From JBDKFK01 sp039798745 (lineage in GTDB: Bacteria; Patescibacteriota; Microgenomatia; UBA1406; GWC2-37-13): DNA of 64,000 nucleotides. Position numbers and translations under genes: made by a program. Below the pieces are notes generated by a model that saw only the letters and a program-made list of their open reading frames with translations, ran no database searches and was not told the origin of the DNA. Of the stretch, positions 52,303 through 62,583 are shown piece after piece. Within the stretch, counting starts at the first letter, position 1, and every line of letters begins with the position of its first letter. Location: NCBI GenBank assembly GCA_039798745.1, contig JBDKFK010000006.1, forward strand, positions 1 through 64,000, written 5' to 3'.

Positions 52303-52812
52303 ATGCGGTCAATACGTATACAGGGAAAAGGGGCTACAAAAGGTTTTACATTCTTGGAGCTGATGCTTGTGATTGTTATCCTTGGAGTACTCGCAGCACT
52401 CATCTCAGGAAACTTTGTAACCTCACTTAAGAAAGGACGTGACGCTCGTAGAAAGACAGACCTTGATCAGATTCAAAAATCCCTTGAGTTATACTACGAA
52501 GATAAACGGGCATATCCCACACCTGCAGCTGTTAATCCCAAACTTCCGTTTCAAGCAAGCTTCTGTGAGACCAACCCCTGTAATACAACAAAAGTATATA
52601 TGCAGAGAATGCCGGGTGACCCAACGTCGGGCAATACCTACGATTACGAGTCTGATGGAACATACTACAAACTATATTCCTGCATGGAGAATAACCTGGA
52701 TCAGGGACCGGGAGTAGATCAGAGCGGATATCAATACGAGAGTAGTGGTGCCACCAGCTGTGGAGACTGCGGTGTCTGCAAGTACAAGGTAACGAGTTCA
52801 AACTCACAGTAA
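52303..52812 (+). CDS. Type IV pilin (GspG-like)
   Basis: 169 residues: TKGFTFLELMLVIVILGVLA, GRDARRKTDLDQIQKSLELYYEDK and a Cys-rich end (SCGDCGVCKYK). It begins 5 nt after the preceding pilin gene. Confidence 0.85.
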   Translation: MRSIRIQGKGATKGFTFLELMLVIVILGVLAALISGNFVTSLKKGRDARRKTDLDQIQKSLELYYEDKRAYPTPAAVNPKLPFQASFCETNPCNTTKVYMQRMPGDPTSGNTYDYESDGTYYKLYSCMENNLDQGPGVDQSGYQYESSGATSCGDCGVCKYKVTSSNSQ

Positions 52813-52829
52813 TACGTACGATGTCATTC

Positions 52830-55043
52830 TTATAATGCTTCCAGTTCTTTCTTTACTTCTCCATCCTCGGCGTTGAGTGACTTAAGTATATACTCAAATG
52901 TCTCGCGTGCACCCTTTGTATCGCCATACTTTTTCTGTAGTTGTCCTTTGAGGTAATAGGAATCACGATAATCGGGCTTAAGTTTTATGGCGTTGTCGAT
53001 GGCAGCTATTGATTTGCTCTGAAGCTCGGTTTTTTTGGCCGCGTCCTTGGCCTCATCCTCCATTAACGAATAGAAAAGAGCAATGCTGTAGGGTATTTTG
53101 CTATCTGTTGGAGCTATCTCAGCAACTGTCATAAGACCCTGTAAGCCTATGTCAAGATATTTGGGATCCAGTGTAATCTGATAGAAAAGGTAGTCGTTTT
53201 TTACAAACGTTTTCCAGTACAACATATTTTTGGGCGATACCTTCAGACTATGTTTATTGTAATAATCAGATAACGACATAAGTTTCTTTGCTGTTTCTTT
53301 TTCCTTTTGATATGCAGCTGCATAGGCAAGATTGGCAAGATAGTACGACAGCTTGTCTTCATAGACATGTTCGTAGTGCATATCCAAAGACTCTTGCACC
53401 AAGGTCGAGGCGCTCTGATAATCACCCGATTTTGCGTATCTATCGGCCGCTGCATACTTGATATCGGCGTACAGATAATTTATTACAAACAGCGTTGCAT
53501 AACCAGCTGTAAGAAGTACGCTTACAAAGAGTGCTCTCTGAGGATATGTTTGTTTGCTGTGACGATACACTAATACCGTTTCAGCAGCCGGTTTATGCAA
53601 CAGCACAATAAACATAGCGGGAATAAGATAAAAGTACAGATTAACCGCAGTGATAGAGAAACCTAAGAAATTGGTAAGAAGAATAGTTCCGTATGCGAGA
53701 ATCAGAAACACGGGGAGAAGATGATAATAGTTTGAGTAATACTCTTTATCTTTTTCCGCGTGTTTTTTGTTCATGATGTCTTCATAGATAAGCTTTCCTG
53801 CAAGAAAAAATACAGTGAGGATCATGAGAATGTAAGTAATGATACCCACATAGCCCGTTGTTGCAAAGTAATTGAGATATTCATTGTGAGCTTTGTTATA
53901 GAGATAGTCCCACTCAGAGGTAAGATTGTGTATCTGAGGACGAACAAAGTAATATGCATAGGCAAATGTTTCTACACCTGTACCGAACAGAGGATACCTA
54001 TTTCCCAGCTCTGTAGCACCTTGCCAGACTATCTTGCGAATCACAAGGGAATCAGTTATGTCTGTATTAAATGCTACATCTCCGGCAGGATTGGGTGATA
54101 CAGGAGCAGCTTTAGGCTTTGCATCTGTCTGTTGTTTCTGCGGAGCATAGGTTGAGAGGCTAAGATATTTATCTATCGCAACTATTCCTGTTTTATAGTA
54201 GAGCACAGGGATAATGAGGACCAATAGAACTGGTATATAAAGCTTAACAAAGTTTTTACTCTCTTTTTTTAGAAGTATTAACCAAAATATAGGAAGAACG
54301 GTAATTCCAACAAAAACCGCGACAAGAGCTGATCTTGATTTGGTATATATAATTCCCGTCGAAACAAACATCGTGTATATAAACCATGCCAACGCAACCG
54401 ACCGCTGCTTTAGAGAGGCATTCACAAATCCATATGCGCTATTAAGAAGAAAATAGAGACCAATAAAGAAATGAATAGCCAGATAAGCGCCCAACCAATT
54501 GGGTTGGCCCAACGTCGAGAACATACGTTCGGCTGGTCTAAACTGATCAGTCCAGCAACTATTAGTGAACTGTCCCGAAAACACGTAGCAGGACATATCA
54601 TGTCCAAATCTTCCGGGCAGTCCCCACAATATTACAACGAATGACGCGAAACATGATATTTTGAGGAGTCGGATCACAGAGCTTCTGTCAAAATGATTAA
54701 TGAAGGCATAAAGTAGAATCACATACGATATAATGGATAATAAGCCACCATTAAAACGGCCATAGTATCCAAAGATTGAGGTATGAACGTCAATAGAAAA
54801 GATGGTGGAGATAATTTGAGATGAAAGAAACGCTAAAACGCCTATTGAGAGCCATTTATTATTTATAAAATGTTTTTTGTATATAATTATCTCTATAGCC
54901 CAGAGGGAGGCAATAAATATTGTCATCCCGTAGATAAGAAGCATTTTATTAAATTCAAACAGCTCGGATGTTGATGAATTCATTACTAACGGAGCAGTAA
55001 AAAAGAGCACATAGTAAAGCACGCGAATTATTTTAGAATACAT
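52830..55043 (-). CDS. O-antigen ligase/PglL-like membrane protein with TPR tail
   Basis: 737 residues: about twelve helices, the Wzy_C-type loop YNKAHNEYLNYFATTGYVG near residue 375, and TPR-like repeats from about residue 550 to the end. Members move a glycan from a lipid carrier to lipid or protein; beside the pilin genes, a pilin O-glycosylation ligase is plausible but unproven. Start at 55043 (CATATG shared with mreB on the other strand), 7 nt after a TAAAAT box. Confidence 0.75.
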   Translation of the reverse strand: MYSKIIRVLYYVLFFTAPLVMNSSTSELFEFNKMLLIYGMTIFIASLWAIEIIIYKKHFINNKWLSIGVLAFLSSQIISTIFSIDVHTSIFGYYGRFNGGLLSIISYVILLYAFINHFDRSSVIRLLKISCFASFVVILWGLPGRFGHDMSCYVFSGQFTNSCWTDQFRPAERMFSTLGQPNWLGAYLAIHFFIGLYFLLNSAYGFVNASLKQRSVALAWFIYTMFVSTGIIYTKSRSALVAVFVGITVLPIFWLILLKKESKNFVKLYIPVLLVLIIPVLYYKTGIVAIDKYLSLSTYAPQKQQTDAKPKAAPVSPNPAGDVAFNTDITDSLVIRKIVWQGATELGNRYPLFGTGVETFAYAYYFVRPQIHNLTSEWDYLYNKAHNEYLNYFATTGYVGIITYILMILTVFFLAGKLIYEDIMNKKHAEKDKEYYSNYYHLLPVFLILAYGTILLTNFLGFSITAVNLYFYLIPAMFIVLLHKPAAETVLVYRHSKQTYPQRALFVSVLLTAGYATLFVINYLYADIKYAAADRYAKSGDYQSASTLVQESLDMHYEHVYEDKLSYYLANLAYAAAYQKEKETAKKLMSLSDYYNKHSLKVSPKNMLYWKTFVKNDYLFYQITLDPKYLDIGLQGLMTVAEIAPTDSKIPYSIALFYSLMEDEAKDAAKKTELQSKSIAAIDNAIKLKPDYRDSYYLKGQLQKKYGDTKGARETFEYILKSLNAEDGEVKKELEAL

Positions 55044-56105
55044 ATGAGTAATTTTATCCAAAAACTTAAGAATTTTCACCTTCCATTTTTTTCGTCAATG
55101 CGGGTGTATTTTGATTTGGGAACTTCAACCACCCGTATTGCGGTAAAAGATAAGGGAATTGTGCTTAAAGATCCTACTTATCTGGGATATAATTCAAAAA
55201 TTCGTGAATATATCTTTTTCGGCAATGAGGCAAAAGTTATAGTCGGAAAGACTCCTGACTTCATCAAGATCAGCAGACCGATGATAAACGGAATTCTCTC
55301 AGACTTCGACGCCGAAGTTGCTCTTATCTCAAAATTTATTGAGAAATCGATTTATCCTTATTTTTCCCAGCACAGACTTATAAGGCCAACTCTAAGTGCT
55401 CTTACCGTAATTCCATCCATAGCAACAGAGATAGAGCACAAAGCTATCCAAGAAGCTCTTAACAAGGCTGGATGCAGTGAAGTCGCCCTTGTAGAGAAAT
55501 CTTTGGCAACAGCTGCGGGATGCGGATTTGACATCTTCTCTCATCAGCCACACTTTATTATTGATCTTGGGGGCGGCCTTATCGAACTTAGTATTATAAG
55601 CGGAGGCGGAATAGTGGCTCAAAAGACGCTAAAAAATGCCGGCGATCATATGAATAAGCTTATTAGTAACTATATGTATCTGAAACATGGGATTATCCTC
55701 GGTGAGCAGACAAGCGAAGATCTCAAAATTGGCCTTCTCAACTTCGTAAATGAAGAAAAAACAGTAACAGTACGAGGCAAATCGCTGGAAACAGGCCTAC
55801 CCAAGTCTGTACGGGTAAAGTCTTCAGATATAAAAGAAGCATTATTGACTAATTTTAACCAGATAATTGATGCTGCGAAAGAACTTATTGAGCTTTCACC
55901 GCCTGAGATTGCTGATGAAGTCTTTAATAATGGCATTACTCTCGCGGGTAATTTGTCTGCTATCAAGGGAATTGACCAATTATTTGCTCAGGAACTCAAA
56001 GTAGAGTCCTATATCGCGGAGCGCTCCCTAGACGCTACAATTTATGGTCTTATTTTGCTCGACAGACAGCCGGAAAACCTGTTTAAACTCTTCGGATATA
56101 AATAA
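55044..56105 (+). CDS. mreB: MreB-like cell-shape actin homologue
   Basis: 353 residues. Phosphate-1 loop MRVYFDLGTSTTRIAVK near residue 19, VIPSIATEIEHKAIQEALNKAGCSEVALVEKSLATAAGCG as in MreB, phosphate-2 FIIDLGGGLIELSII and adenosine motif GITLAGNLSAIKGID. Polymerises on the inner membrane and guides wall synthesis. A start at the Met 18 codons later is possible. TAGAAT lies 4 nt before the ATG. Confidence 0.88.
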   Translation: MSNFIQKLKNFHLPFFSSMRVYFDLGTSTTRIAVKDKGIVLKDPTYLGYNSKIREYIFFGNEAKVIVGKTPDFIKISRPMINGILSDFDAEVALISKFIEKSIYPYFSQHRLIRPTLSALTVIPSIATEIEHKAIQEALNKAGCSEVALVEKSLATAAGCGFDIFSHQPHFIIDLGGGLIELSIISGGGIVAQKTLKNAGDHMNKLISNYMYLKHGIILGEQTSEDLKIGLLNFVNEEKTVTVRGKSLETGLPKSVRVKSSDIKEALLTNFNQIIDAAKELIELSPPEIADEVFNNGITLAGNLSAIKGIDQLFAQELKVESYIAERSLDATIYGLILLDRQPENLFKLFGYK

Positions 56106-56205
56106 TAAAGCTGTTCTATTTCTTTCCATTATTAGCTTCATTATGTTATAATATTACTATTAAGTCAGTCTTTTTATAGAGTTGTACTTCTACCTCAATT
56201 TGTGG

Positions 56206-56234
56206 TTGACATTTGAGTGAGGTTTGTATACAAT
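56206..56234 (+). promoter_or_regulatory. 16S rRNA promoter
   Basis: TTGACA, 17-bp spacer, TACAAT: the closest match to a sigma-70 consensus in the window. Confidence 0.85.
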
Positions 56235-56256
56235 CTAGGAACTGCTTTTTTAGGTA

Positions 56257-56268
56257 GATCTTTGACAA
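56257..56268 (+). promoter_or_regulatory. boxA antitermination element before 16S
   Basis: GATCTTTGACAA, close to the E. coli boxA core TGCTCTTTAACA, in the 16S leader. nusB is encoded in the window. The same 12-mer occurs at 18626-18637. Confidence 0.65.
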
Positions 56269-56296
56269 TCGATCGAGTGCTATTTAGTTTGGTAAT

Positions 56297-56307
56297 CGGG
56301 TTAGGAA
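56297..56307 (+). other. Upstream strand of 16S processing stem
   Basis: CGGGTTAGGAA is exactly complementary to TTCCTAACCCG at 57946-57956, which brackets the 16S gene. It forms the long-range stem expected for RNase III cleavage. Confidence 0.7.
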
Positions 56308-56320
56308 GTCAATTCCTAAT

Positions 56321-57863
<1,543 letters not shown>

Positions 57864-57945
57864 TCTTTTTTTTAATAATCGCAAGATTATAGAAAGAAGA
57901 AAAATTGCAGAATTAACTTAAAAAAACCAACTGGAAAATCAAATT

Positions 57946-57956
57946 TTCCTAACCCG
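57946..57956 (+). other. Downstream strand of 16S processing stem
   Basis: TTCCTAACCCG, the complement of 56297-56307. It overlaps a local hairpin GGAAAAT-caa-ATTTTCC (57933-57949), so the two folds may compete. Confidence 0.65.
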
Positions 57957-57987
57957 TTTAGCAGATTAAATCACTCAGTCGATTGAT

Positions 57988-58362
57988 TCACTTCATGAAG
58001 ACAAGCGAGTATATCGCAAGACCAATACCAGCAACAACTCCTCCGATGGAGTATGTCTGGTACAAGATATATATAGCATGATTGTCTAATTTTTTAAAAC
58101 CAAAATCCGTAGGTCTATAGCGCTTATCGGCAGTAAACTGATGTGAAAACCAGTAAATCATTTCTCCAAAATAGCGCACCGCAATATAGATGCCAAACAT
58201 TGAAAGCATGAACCGTATGGAAATAAATCCTAAGAGTACTATAGCAATACTCAGAGGAAGTAAGACAATAAGATCACCTTTTACAAAAAAAAGGAGTAGT
58301 TTGAGAGGCACTGGCAGTTCAGTAAAAAACCATGTATTGTCTATCTTACGAATATCTTTCAT
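57988..58362 (-). CDS. Hypothetical three-helix membrane protein
   Basis: 124 residues with three to four hydrophobic helices (PLKLLLFFVKGDLIVLLPLS near 18, IYIAVRYFGEMIYW near 60, SIGGVVAGIGLAIYSLVFMK at the end). Not recognised. TATAAT ends 6 nt before the ATG at 58362, which fixes this start. Confidence 0.6.
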   Translation of the reverse strand: MKDIRKIDNTWFFTELPVPLKLLLFFVKGDLIVLLPLSIAIVLLGFISIRFMLSMFGIYIAVRYFGEMIYWFSHQFTADKRYRPTDFGFKKLDNHAIYILYQTYSIGGVVAGIGLAIYSLVFMK

Positions 58363-58383
58363 ATCTTCATTATAGCAGCCCAC

Positions 58384-58414
58384 AAAAAAACCACGTCGTT
58401 CGCGAACGACGTGG
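58384..58414 (-). terminator. Terminator after the SAM hydroxide adenosyltransferase gene
   Basis: CCACGTCGTTCG followed by its exact inverse CGAACGACGTGG, then seven T residues on the minus strand. Confidence 0.9.
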
Positions 58415-58434
58415 CGGGGCCTTGAGTTTCAAAA

Positions 58435-59262
58435 TTATTTCTTCTCGATGAAGATTTCCTGTCCCGGTCTTGCGTGATTAAACTCATGCGCACCGGTTGT
58501 CGGATGATCTTCTGTAAAATGTCTCCAGATAGATACTTCCATGAATGGATTATCTCTCATACCCGACGATCCCGGATATATTACGAGCTCTCCCGGTGTT
58601 CCACCAAAAAGATTGCTCACATGTTTTACTTTCTTTTCTACATTATTTATACGAATCTTTACATATTCACCCAGTTCACATTTTCCTTTTAACTCTTCTC
58701 GCGTTATGTTTGTTTTGATATTACCGTAATTATCAACATGTCCTACAAAATGTCCTTGTACCGTAGGGATAATGTTTGACGATGCTTCTTCCATATCGAG
58801 TTCATCTTCCATCTCATCCATAAGATGGGCGGAGACACGCGAGTATAAATCTCTGGATCGGAACTGACTCCCCTTATCCAAACCGCCGTAATGATACACT
58901 TCCTCTATCTTGTGTTTAATGAGAGAAAAATCGTATCCGGCATTGGGACCACAGAGAAACATTCCTGATTTAAGTCGAATAACTATGAATTCCGCGCCCT
59001 TTGACTGCTCTACGCCTTCTTTAGTTTGCAGTCGTGGATCGGTATTCTGGAAAATAACGGTCTCCATTGGATGTCCATATCGTTCTTCTACCTCGACCAA
59101 CTGCTGAAGGATATATGACGTATGAAAGCTAGAAGGTGTTGAAGCAACAAATGTAATATTTGGATTACTTCCATCTTTCAAAAAACCCTCTACCGCGGTT
59201 CTTACTTCCTGATTAGTAACAGAATCGTGTGCCCAATCGGCCACTACAATAAGTTTTTTCAT
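58435..59262 (-). CDS. SAM hydroxide adenosyltransferase family protein (DUF62)
   Basis: 275 residues. FLCGPNAGYDFSLI, FRSRDLYSRVSAHLM and GHFVGHVDNYGNIKTNI are the conserved parts of the SAM-hydrolysing / fluorinase-like family, which splits S-adenosylmethionine to adenosine and methionine using water. Cytoplasmic. It follows the Nramp-like gene by 5 nt and is probably in the same operon. Confidence 0.8.
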   Translation of the reverse strand: MKKLIVVADWAHDSVTNQEVRTAVEGFLKDGSNPNITFVASTPSSFHTSYILQQLVEVEERYGHPMETVIFQNTDPRLQTKEGVEQSKGAEFIVIRLKSGMFLCGPNAGYDFSLIKHKIEEVYHYGGLDKGSQFRSRDLYSRVSAHLMDEMEDELDMEEASSNIIPTVQGHFVGHVDNYGNIKTNITREELKGKCELGEYVKIRINNVEKKVKHVSNLFGGTPGELVIYPGSSGMRDNPFMEVSIWRHFTEDHPTTGAHEFNHARPGQEIFIEKK

Positions 59263-59267
59263 TGTGG

Positions 59268-60515
59268 TTAAAAATTAAATAATGAGCTTGTAACTGCAAA
59301 GATTGCAGCGAATATTATAACTATAGTAGCTATAACAGATATGTAATTATACCACTTGTTATTTGTATATTCACCCATCAATTCCTTGTTGTTTGTTATC
59401 TTTATTAGGAAGTATAGTATTACCGGAAGTATTACGGCGTTAAGTGATTGAGAGTATACCACTACTTTAAACAAAGAGATTGAAGGCAGCATCACAATAA
59501 GTGCAGCTATGATAAGCTGAAACAAAAATATTCCATAGAAAAGTTTACCCCGATTATAGGGAGTATCCAGGCTTCCCTCGTATCCAAAAAATTCAGAAAA
59601 TGCGTATGCCGTTGAAAGTGAAATAATAATAATACCCATAATTGCAGCATTTAAAAGTCCCACTCCGAAGAGAACGCCTGCAAGCTCACCCGCGAAAGGT
59701 CGTATAGATAACGACGCCTGCTCGCCGGAAGTTAGAGGAATTTTATTTACAAAAAGGGTAGCTGCGGTAGCAATAATCATAAAGAACGAAAAGAAGTCCG
59801 TCAAAAGCGCGCCAAAATATGTTTCTACCTGTGAAAATTTAAGCTTTTCAACAGAGAGTTTTTTATCGTTAATAAAGCTCTGGATAAAAAACTGCCCCCA
59901 TGGCGTGATAGTTGTACCGAGCACTGCGATTGCAGTAATAATGTAGTCTTTAGATACCTGAATGTTTCCGGGGTTTACCAAACTTGTTAGGGCAAGATGC
60001 CAGTTAGGGTTTGATTTTACTGCCGATATGACATACGAAAAATACAAAAGAATTCCTATGAGAAATATGCGTTGGTTAATCTCATAATTACCTTGAGTTA
60101 CAAAGATAAATGCAAAAACCACAACAAGAATAATGAAAGGGATTGTAGGGATATTAAACATTACACTTGTAGTTTTTAATGCTGAAAAGTTTGCAACAAT
60201 CGTTCCCATATTTGCAATAAACAGAAGACAGAACATGAGCAAGGCTACCTTAATGCCATACCTTTCCCGAATAATGTCACCTAATCCTTTACCCGTCACA
60301 ATACCTATACGTACACCCATTTCCTGTGTTACCGCAAGAAGTATAGTGATAAGCAGTAACGGGAATAACATGGAGTATCCAAATTTTGCGCCCGCTAGTG
60401 AGTAGGTCGCCACACCTGCGGCATCATTATCCGAAATTGCTGTAATAGTTGCTGGTCCAAACACCGCAAAGAACATAGCCAATCTTGGTGTAAGTCCCAT
60501 GAAAAAACGTTTCAT
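59268..60515 (-). CDS. Nramp-like divalent metal transporter
   Basis: 415 residues, eleven helices. First-helix motif FGPATITAISDNDAAGVATYS in place of the canonical DPGN, sixth-helix GTTITPWGQFF without the metal-binding Met. This is the Nramp-related subgroup whose members are often tied to MgtE-type regulatory domains. Ion identity (Mg2+, Mn2+ or other) is open. Its ATG overlaps the stop of the PRC/MgtE/CBS gene by 4 nt. Confidence 0.8.
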   Translation of the reverse strand: MKRFFMGLTPRLAMFFAVFGPATITAISDNDAAGVATYSLAGAKFGYSMLFPLLLITILLAVTQEMGVRIGIVTGKGLGDIIRERYGIKVALLMFCLLFIANMGTIVANFSALKTTSVMFNIPTIPFIILVVVFAFIFVTQGNYEINQRIFLIGILLYFSYVISAVKSNPNWHLALTSLVNPGNIQVSKDYIITAIAVLGTTITPWGQFFIQSFINDKKLSVEKLKFSQVETYFGALLTDFFSFFMIIATAATLFVNKIPLTSGEQASLSIRPFAGELAGVLFGVGLLNAAIMGIIIISLSTAYAFSEFFGYEGSLDTPYNRGKLFYGIFLFQLIIAALIVMLPSISLFKVVVYSQSLNAVILPVILYFLIKITNNKELMGEYTNNKWYNYISVIATIVIIFAAIFAVTSSLFNF

Positions 60516-61720
60516 ATCAGTTCTAATATAAACTCAGAAATATCATCAATTGTTATCATACCCAGTAATTTTTTGTCCTTATCTATTACAGGAAGCGCTT
60601 GTAATTCATACTTTAGCATTTTTTTAATCGCAATATCCTCCGGTGTCGTAAGATGTACTACCACAACATCCTGTGTCATGAATCTATATGCTGGAGTATC
60701 GGGAAGTTGCATAATAAGCTCATGCAGATTAATCACACCAATCAACTGTTCCTGCTTATTAATTACATATACATAGTTCATAAATGAAAAATCTGCTGTC
60801 TGAGCGCGTATCTTATCAAGGATTACTTTTGCTGTATCATCAGGAGCCGCAATCATATACTCGGATGTAAGAATTTCTCCGATAGGCGTTTTAGATAGAC
60901 TTAATAGATACTCTATCTCATGCCGTTTCTCCTCACTCAGAAGTTTTACGATCTGTTCCCGTTTTTTGGGCGAAAATGTAAGGAGTATGTCTACAGCCTC
61001 ATCCGGATCAATAAGCGAAACAATCTTCGCGGTCTTTGTATCATTAAAATGCTTAAATAATGCGTTCTGATAATTAACATTTAAGTTTCCGATTACTTCG
61101 GCTGCAAACTCTTCGTCTAGTACATTAAGGATTTTTGTAATATTCTTAACGTTTGTTTGTTCAAGATAATCTGCCAAATCCTCAGGTCGTATTTTTTCTA
61201 GTTTCTCAAGCTCTGTTTTTAACTGAACTCTTCCCCGGGCTAGCTCAAGCGGTTGGATATCCGCCCATGAAAGAAAATTTGGTGCTATATGAATACCTAA
61301 CTTCGTCGAGATATTCTGAACGCGTCTTTCTAACTTAAACCATCGTAAAATACCTAATATTCCAATATCCGCTCCTGCTACATAATATTGCGGCTTATCC
61401 TGAATGGCAATGTCGTTTACTCTTACGATCTTACTTCCTTTAATGTCAATAATCTGTTTATCAAGTAAATTTTTCTCAATAAATAGTTCATTTTCCACCA
61501 GCTCAGACTTCTGATATTTTTTGCTTAATATAATTCTCTCTCTAATCTTCAATACATATTCAATGGGAATTATAAGTGTCTGATGGCTGACTGCGTCGAC
61601 AACCAATTTTTTTACATTTGGTTTATCGGTAGCGAGGAAGATAAGATCATTAAGTTTACCTACTCTGATACCGTCTTCTGTGTATACCGGTTTATTTTTT
61701 ATTTCAGAAAAGTAAATCAT
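60512..61720 (-). CDS. PRC-barrel / MgtE-N / CBS protein, partner of the Nramp-like transporter
   Basis: 402 residues, no membrane helix. N-terminal PRC-barrel (FSEIKNKPVYTEDGIRVGKLNDLIFL), a second PRC-like part near 90-110, the MgtE intracellular helical domain (LADYLEQTNVKNITKILNVLDEEFAAEVI, PDEAVDILLTFSPKKREQIVKLL) and two CBS domains at the end. In MgtE these parts gate the channel by sensing Mg2+ and nucleotide; here they are a separate protein coupled to a transporter. TATAAT ends 6 nt before the ATG. Confidence 0.8.
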   Translation of the reverse strand: MIYFSEIKNKPVYTEDGIRVGKLNDLIFLATDKPNVKKLVVDAVSHQTLIIPIEYVLKIRERIILSKKYQKSELVENELFIEKNLLDKQIIDIKGSKIVRVNDIAIQDKPQYYVAGADIGILGILRWFKLERRVQNISTKLGIHIAPNFLSWADIQPLELARGRVQLKTELEKLEKIRPEDLADYLEQTNVKNITKILNVLDEEFAAEVIGNLNVNYQNALFKHFNDTKTAKIVSLIDPDEAVDILLTFSPKKREQIVKLLSEEKRHEIEYLLSLSKTPIGEILTSEYMIAAPDDTAKVILDKIRAQTADFSFMNYVYVINKQEQLIGVINLHELIMQLPDTPAYRFMTQDVVVVHLTTPEDIAIKKMLKYELQALPVIDKDKKLLGMITIDDISEFILELI

Positions 61721-61827
61721 GCTGCAATTATACTACAGTAATACATATAATATACTCATAGTCGTATCAAACTCCTGCTTTCTACTTACTAAATTACTAT
61801 TAGTATACATAAACTATACTATTTTCA

Positions 61828-62544
61828 TTACGGAGTCAACCCTATAATTTTCACGTTTGGCAATGTGGTACGTATTCTTTCAAGTTCCGCTGAATCTATA
61901 GGATTATTAGTTATGTCTATCTCTTTTAAGTTGATCCATTTATCAATCTCTACAGGCAGTACTATTATATTATTATTTCTCAACGAAAGTATTTCCAGCG
62001 TTTGAATCTGAGTAAGCTCTTCCGGAAGAGCGTTAAGTTCATTGTGTGATAAGTCAAGCTTCCTAAGTTTTTTCAACGCACCAACTTCTGCAGGTAATAC
62101 TGAGATTGCAGTGCCACCCAACTCAAGAATCCGTAGCTGAGACAGCAGACCAATCGTCGAGGGAATACTGATGATCTCAGTCGAATCTGTTACATCAAGG
62201 ACTTCAAGCTTTCTTAGCTGACCAATTTCAAAAGGAACTGCGGTTAAGGTAGTACCTTGAAGTTTTAATTCCTTTAAATTACGAAGCGAAAGAAGCTCAG
62301 AGGACAACAGATTATATTCCTTAAAGCTTAGATCTAAGTAACAAATCCTTTCAGGATCTTTAAGAGCGCGTTCTTTATCAGTATATATTGTTTCATCAGT
62401 GCAGTGCTCAGCATTAAGCTTCGAAGTATTCACCGGCTGTATAGTTTTTTGCATCTCTGTTTCAAATAAAACAGTAAGCATGAGTAACATAGCGAGTATC
62501 ACTAACGAAAATAGTATAACTATTCTTTGGGTTGTTATAGTCAT
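61828..62544 (-). CDS. Membrane-anchored leucine-rich-repeat protein
   Basis: 238 residues: an N-terminal transmembrane helix (about 8-28), a short spacer with two Cys, then about seven LRRs of 23 residues (for example LRKLDLSHNELNALPEELTQI, LEILSLRNNNIIVLPVEID) ending in a cap. The repeat type, with LP at the turn, resembles the bacterial/ROCO-like LRR group. Probably an extracellular binding surface. Confidence 0.82.
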   Translation of the reverse strand: MTITTQRIVILFSLVILAMLLMLTVLFETEMQKTIQPVNTSKLNAEHCTDETIYTDKERALKDPERICYLDLSFKEYNLLSSELLSLRNLKELKLQGTTLTAVPFEIGQLRKLEVLDVTDSTEIISIPSTIGLLSQLRILELGGTAISVLPAEVGALKKLRKLDLSHNELNALPEELTQIQTLEILSLRNNNIIVLPVEIDKWINLKEIDITNNPIDSAELERIRTTLPNVKIIGLTP

Positions 62545-62583
62545 AATGCTGTATATTTATAATGAATAACGAAGAATTCAACA

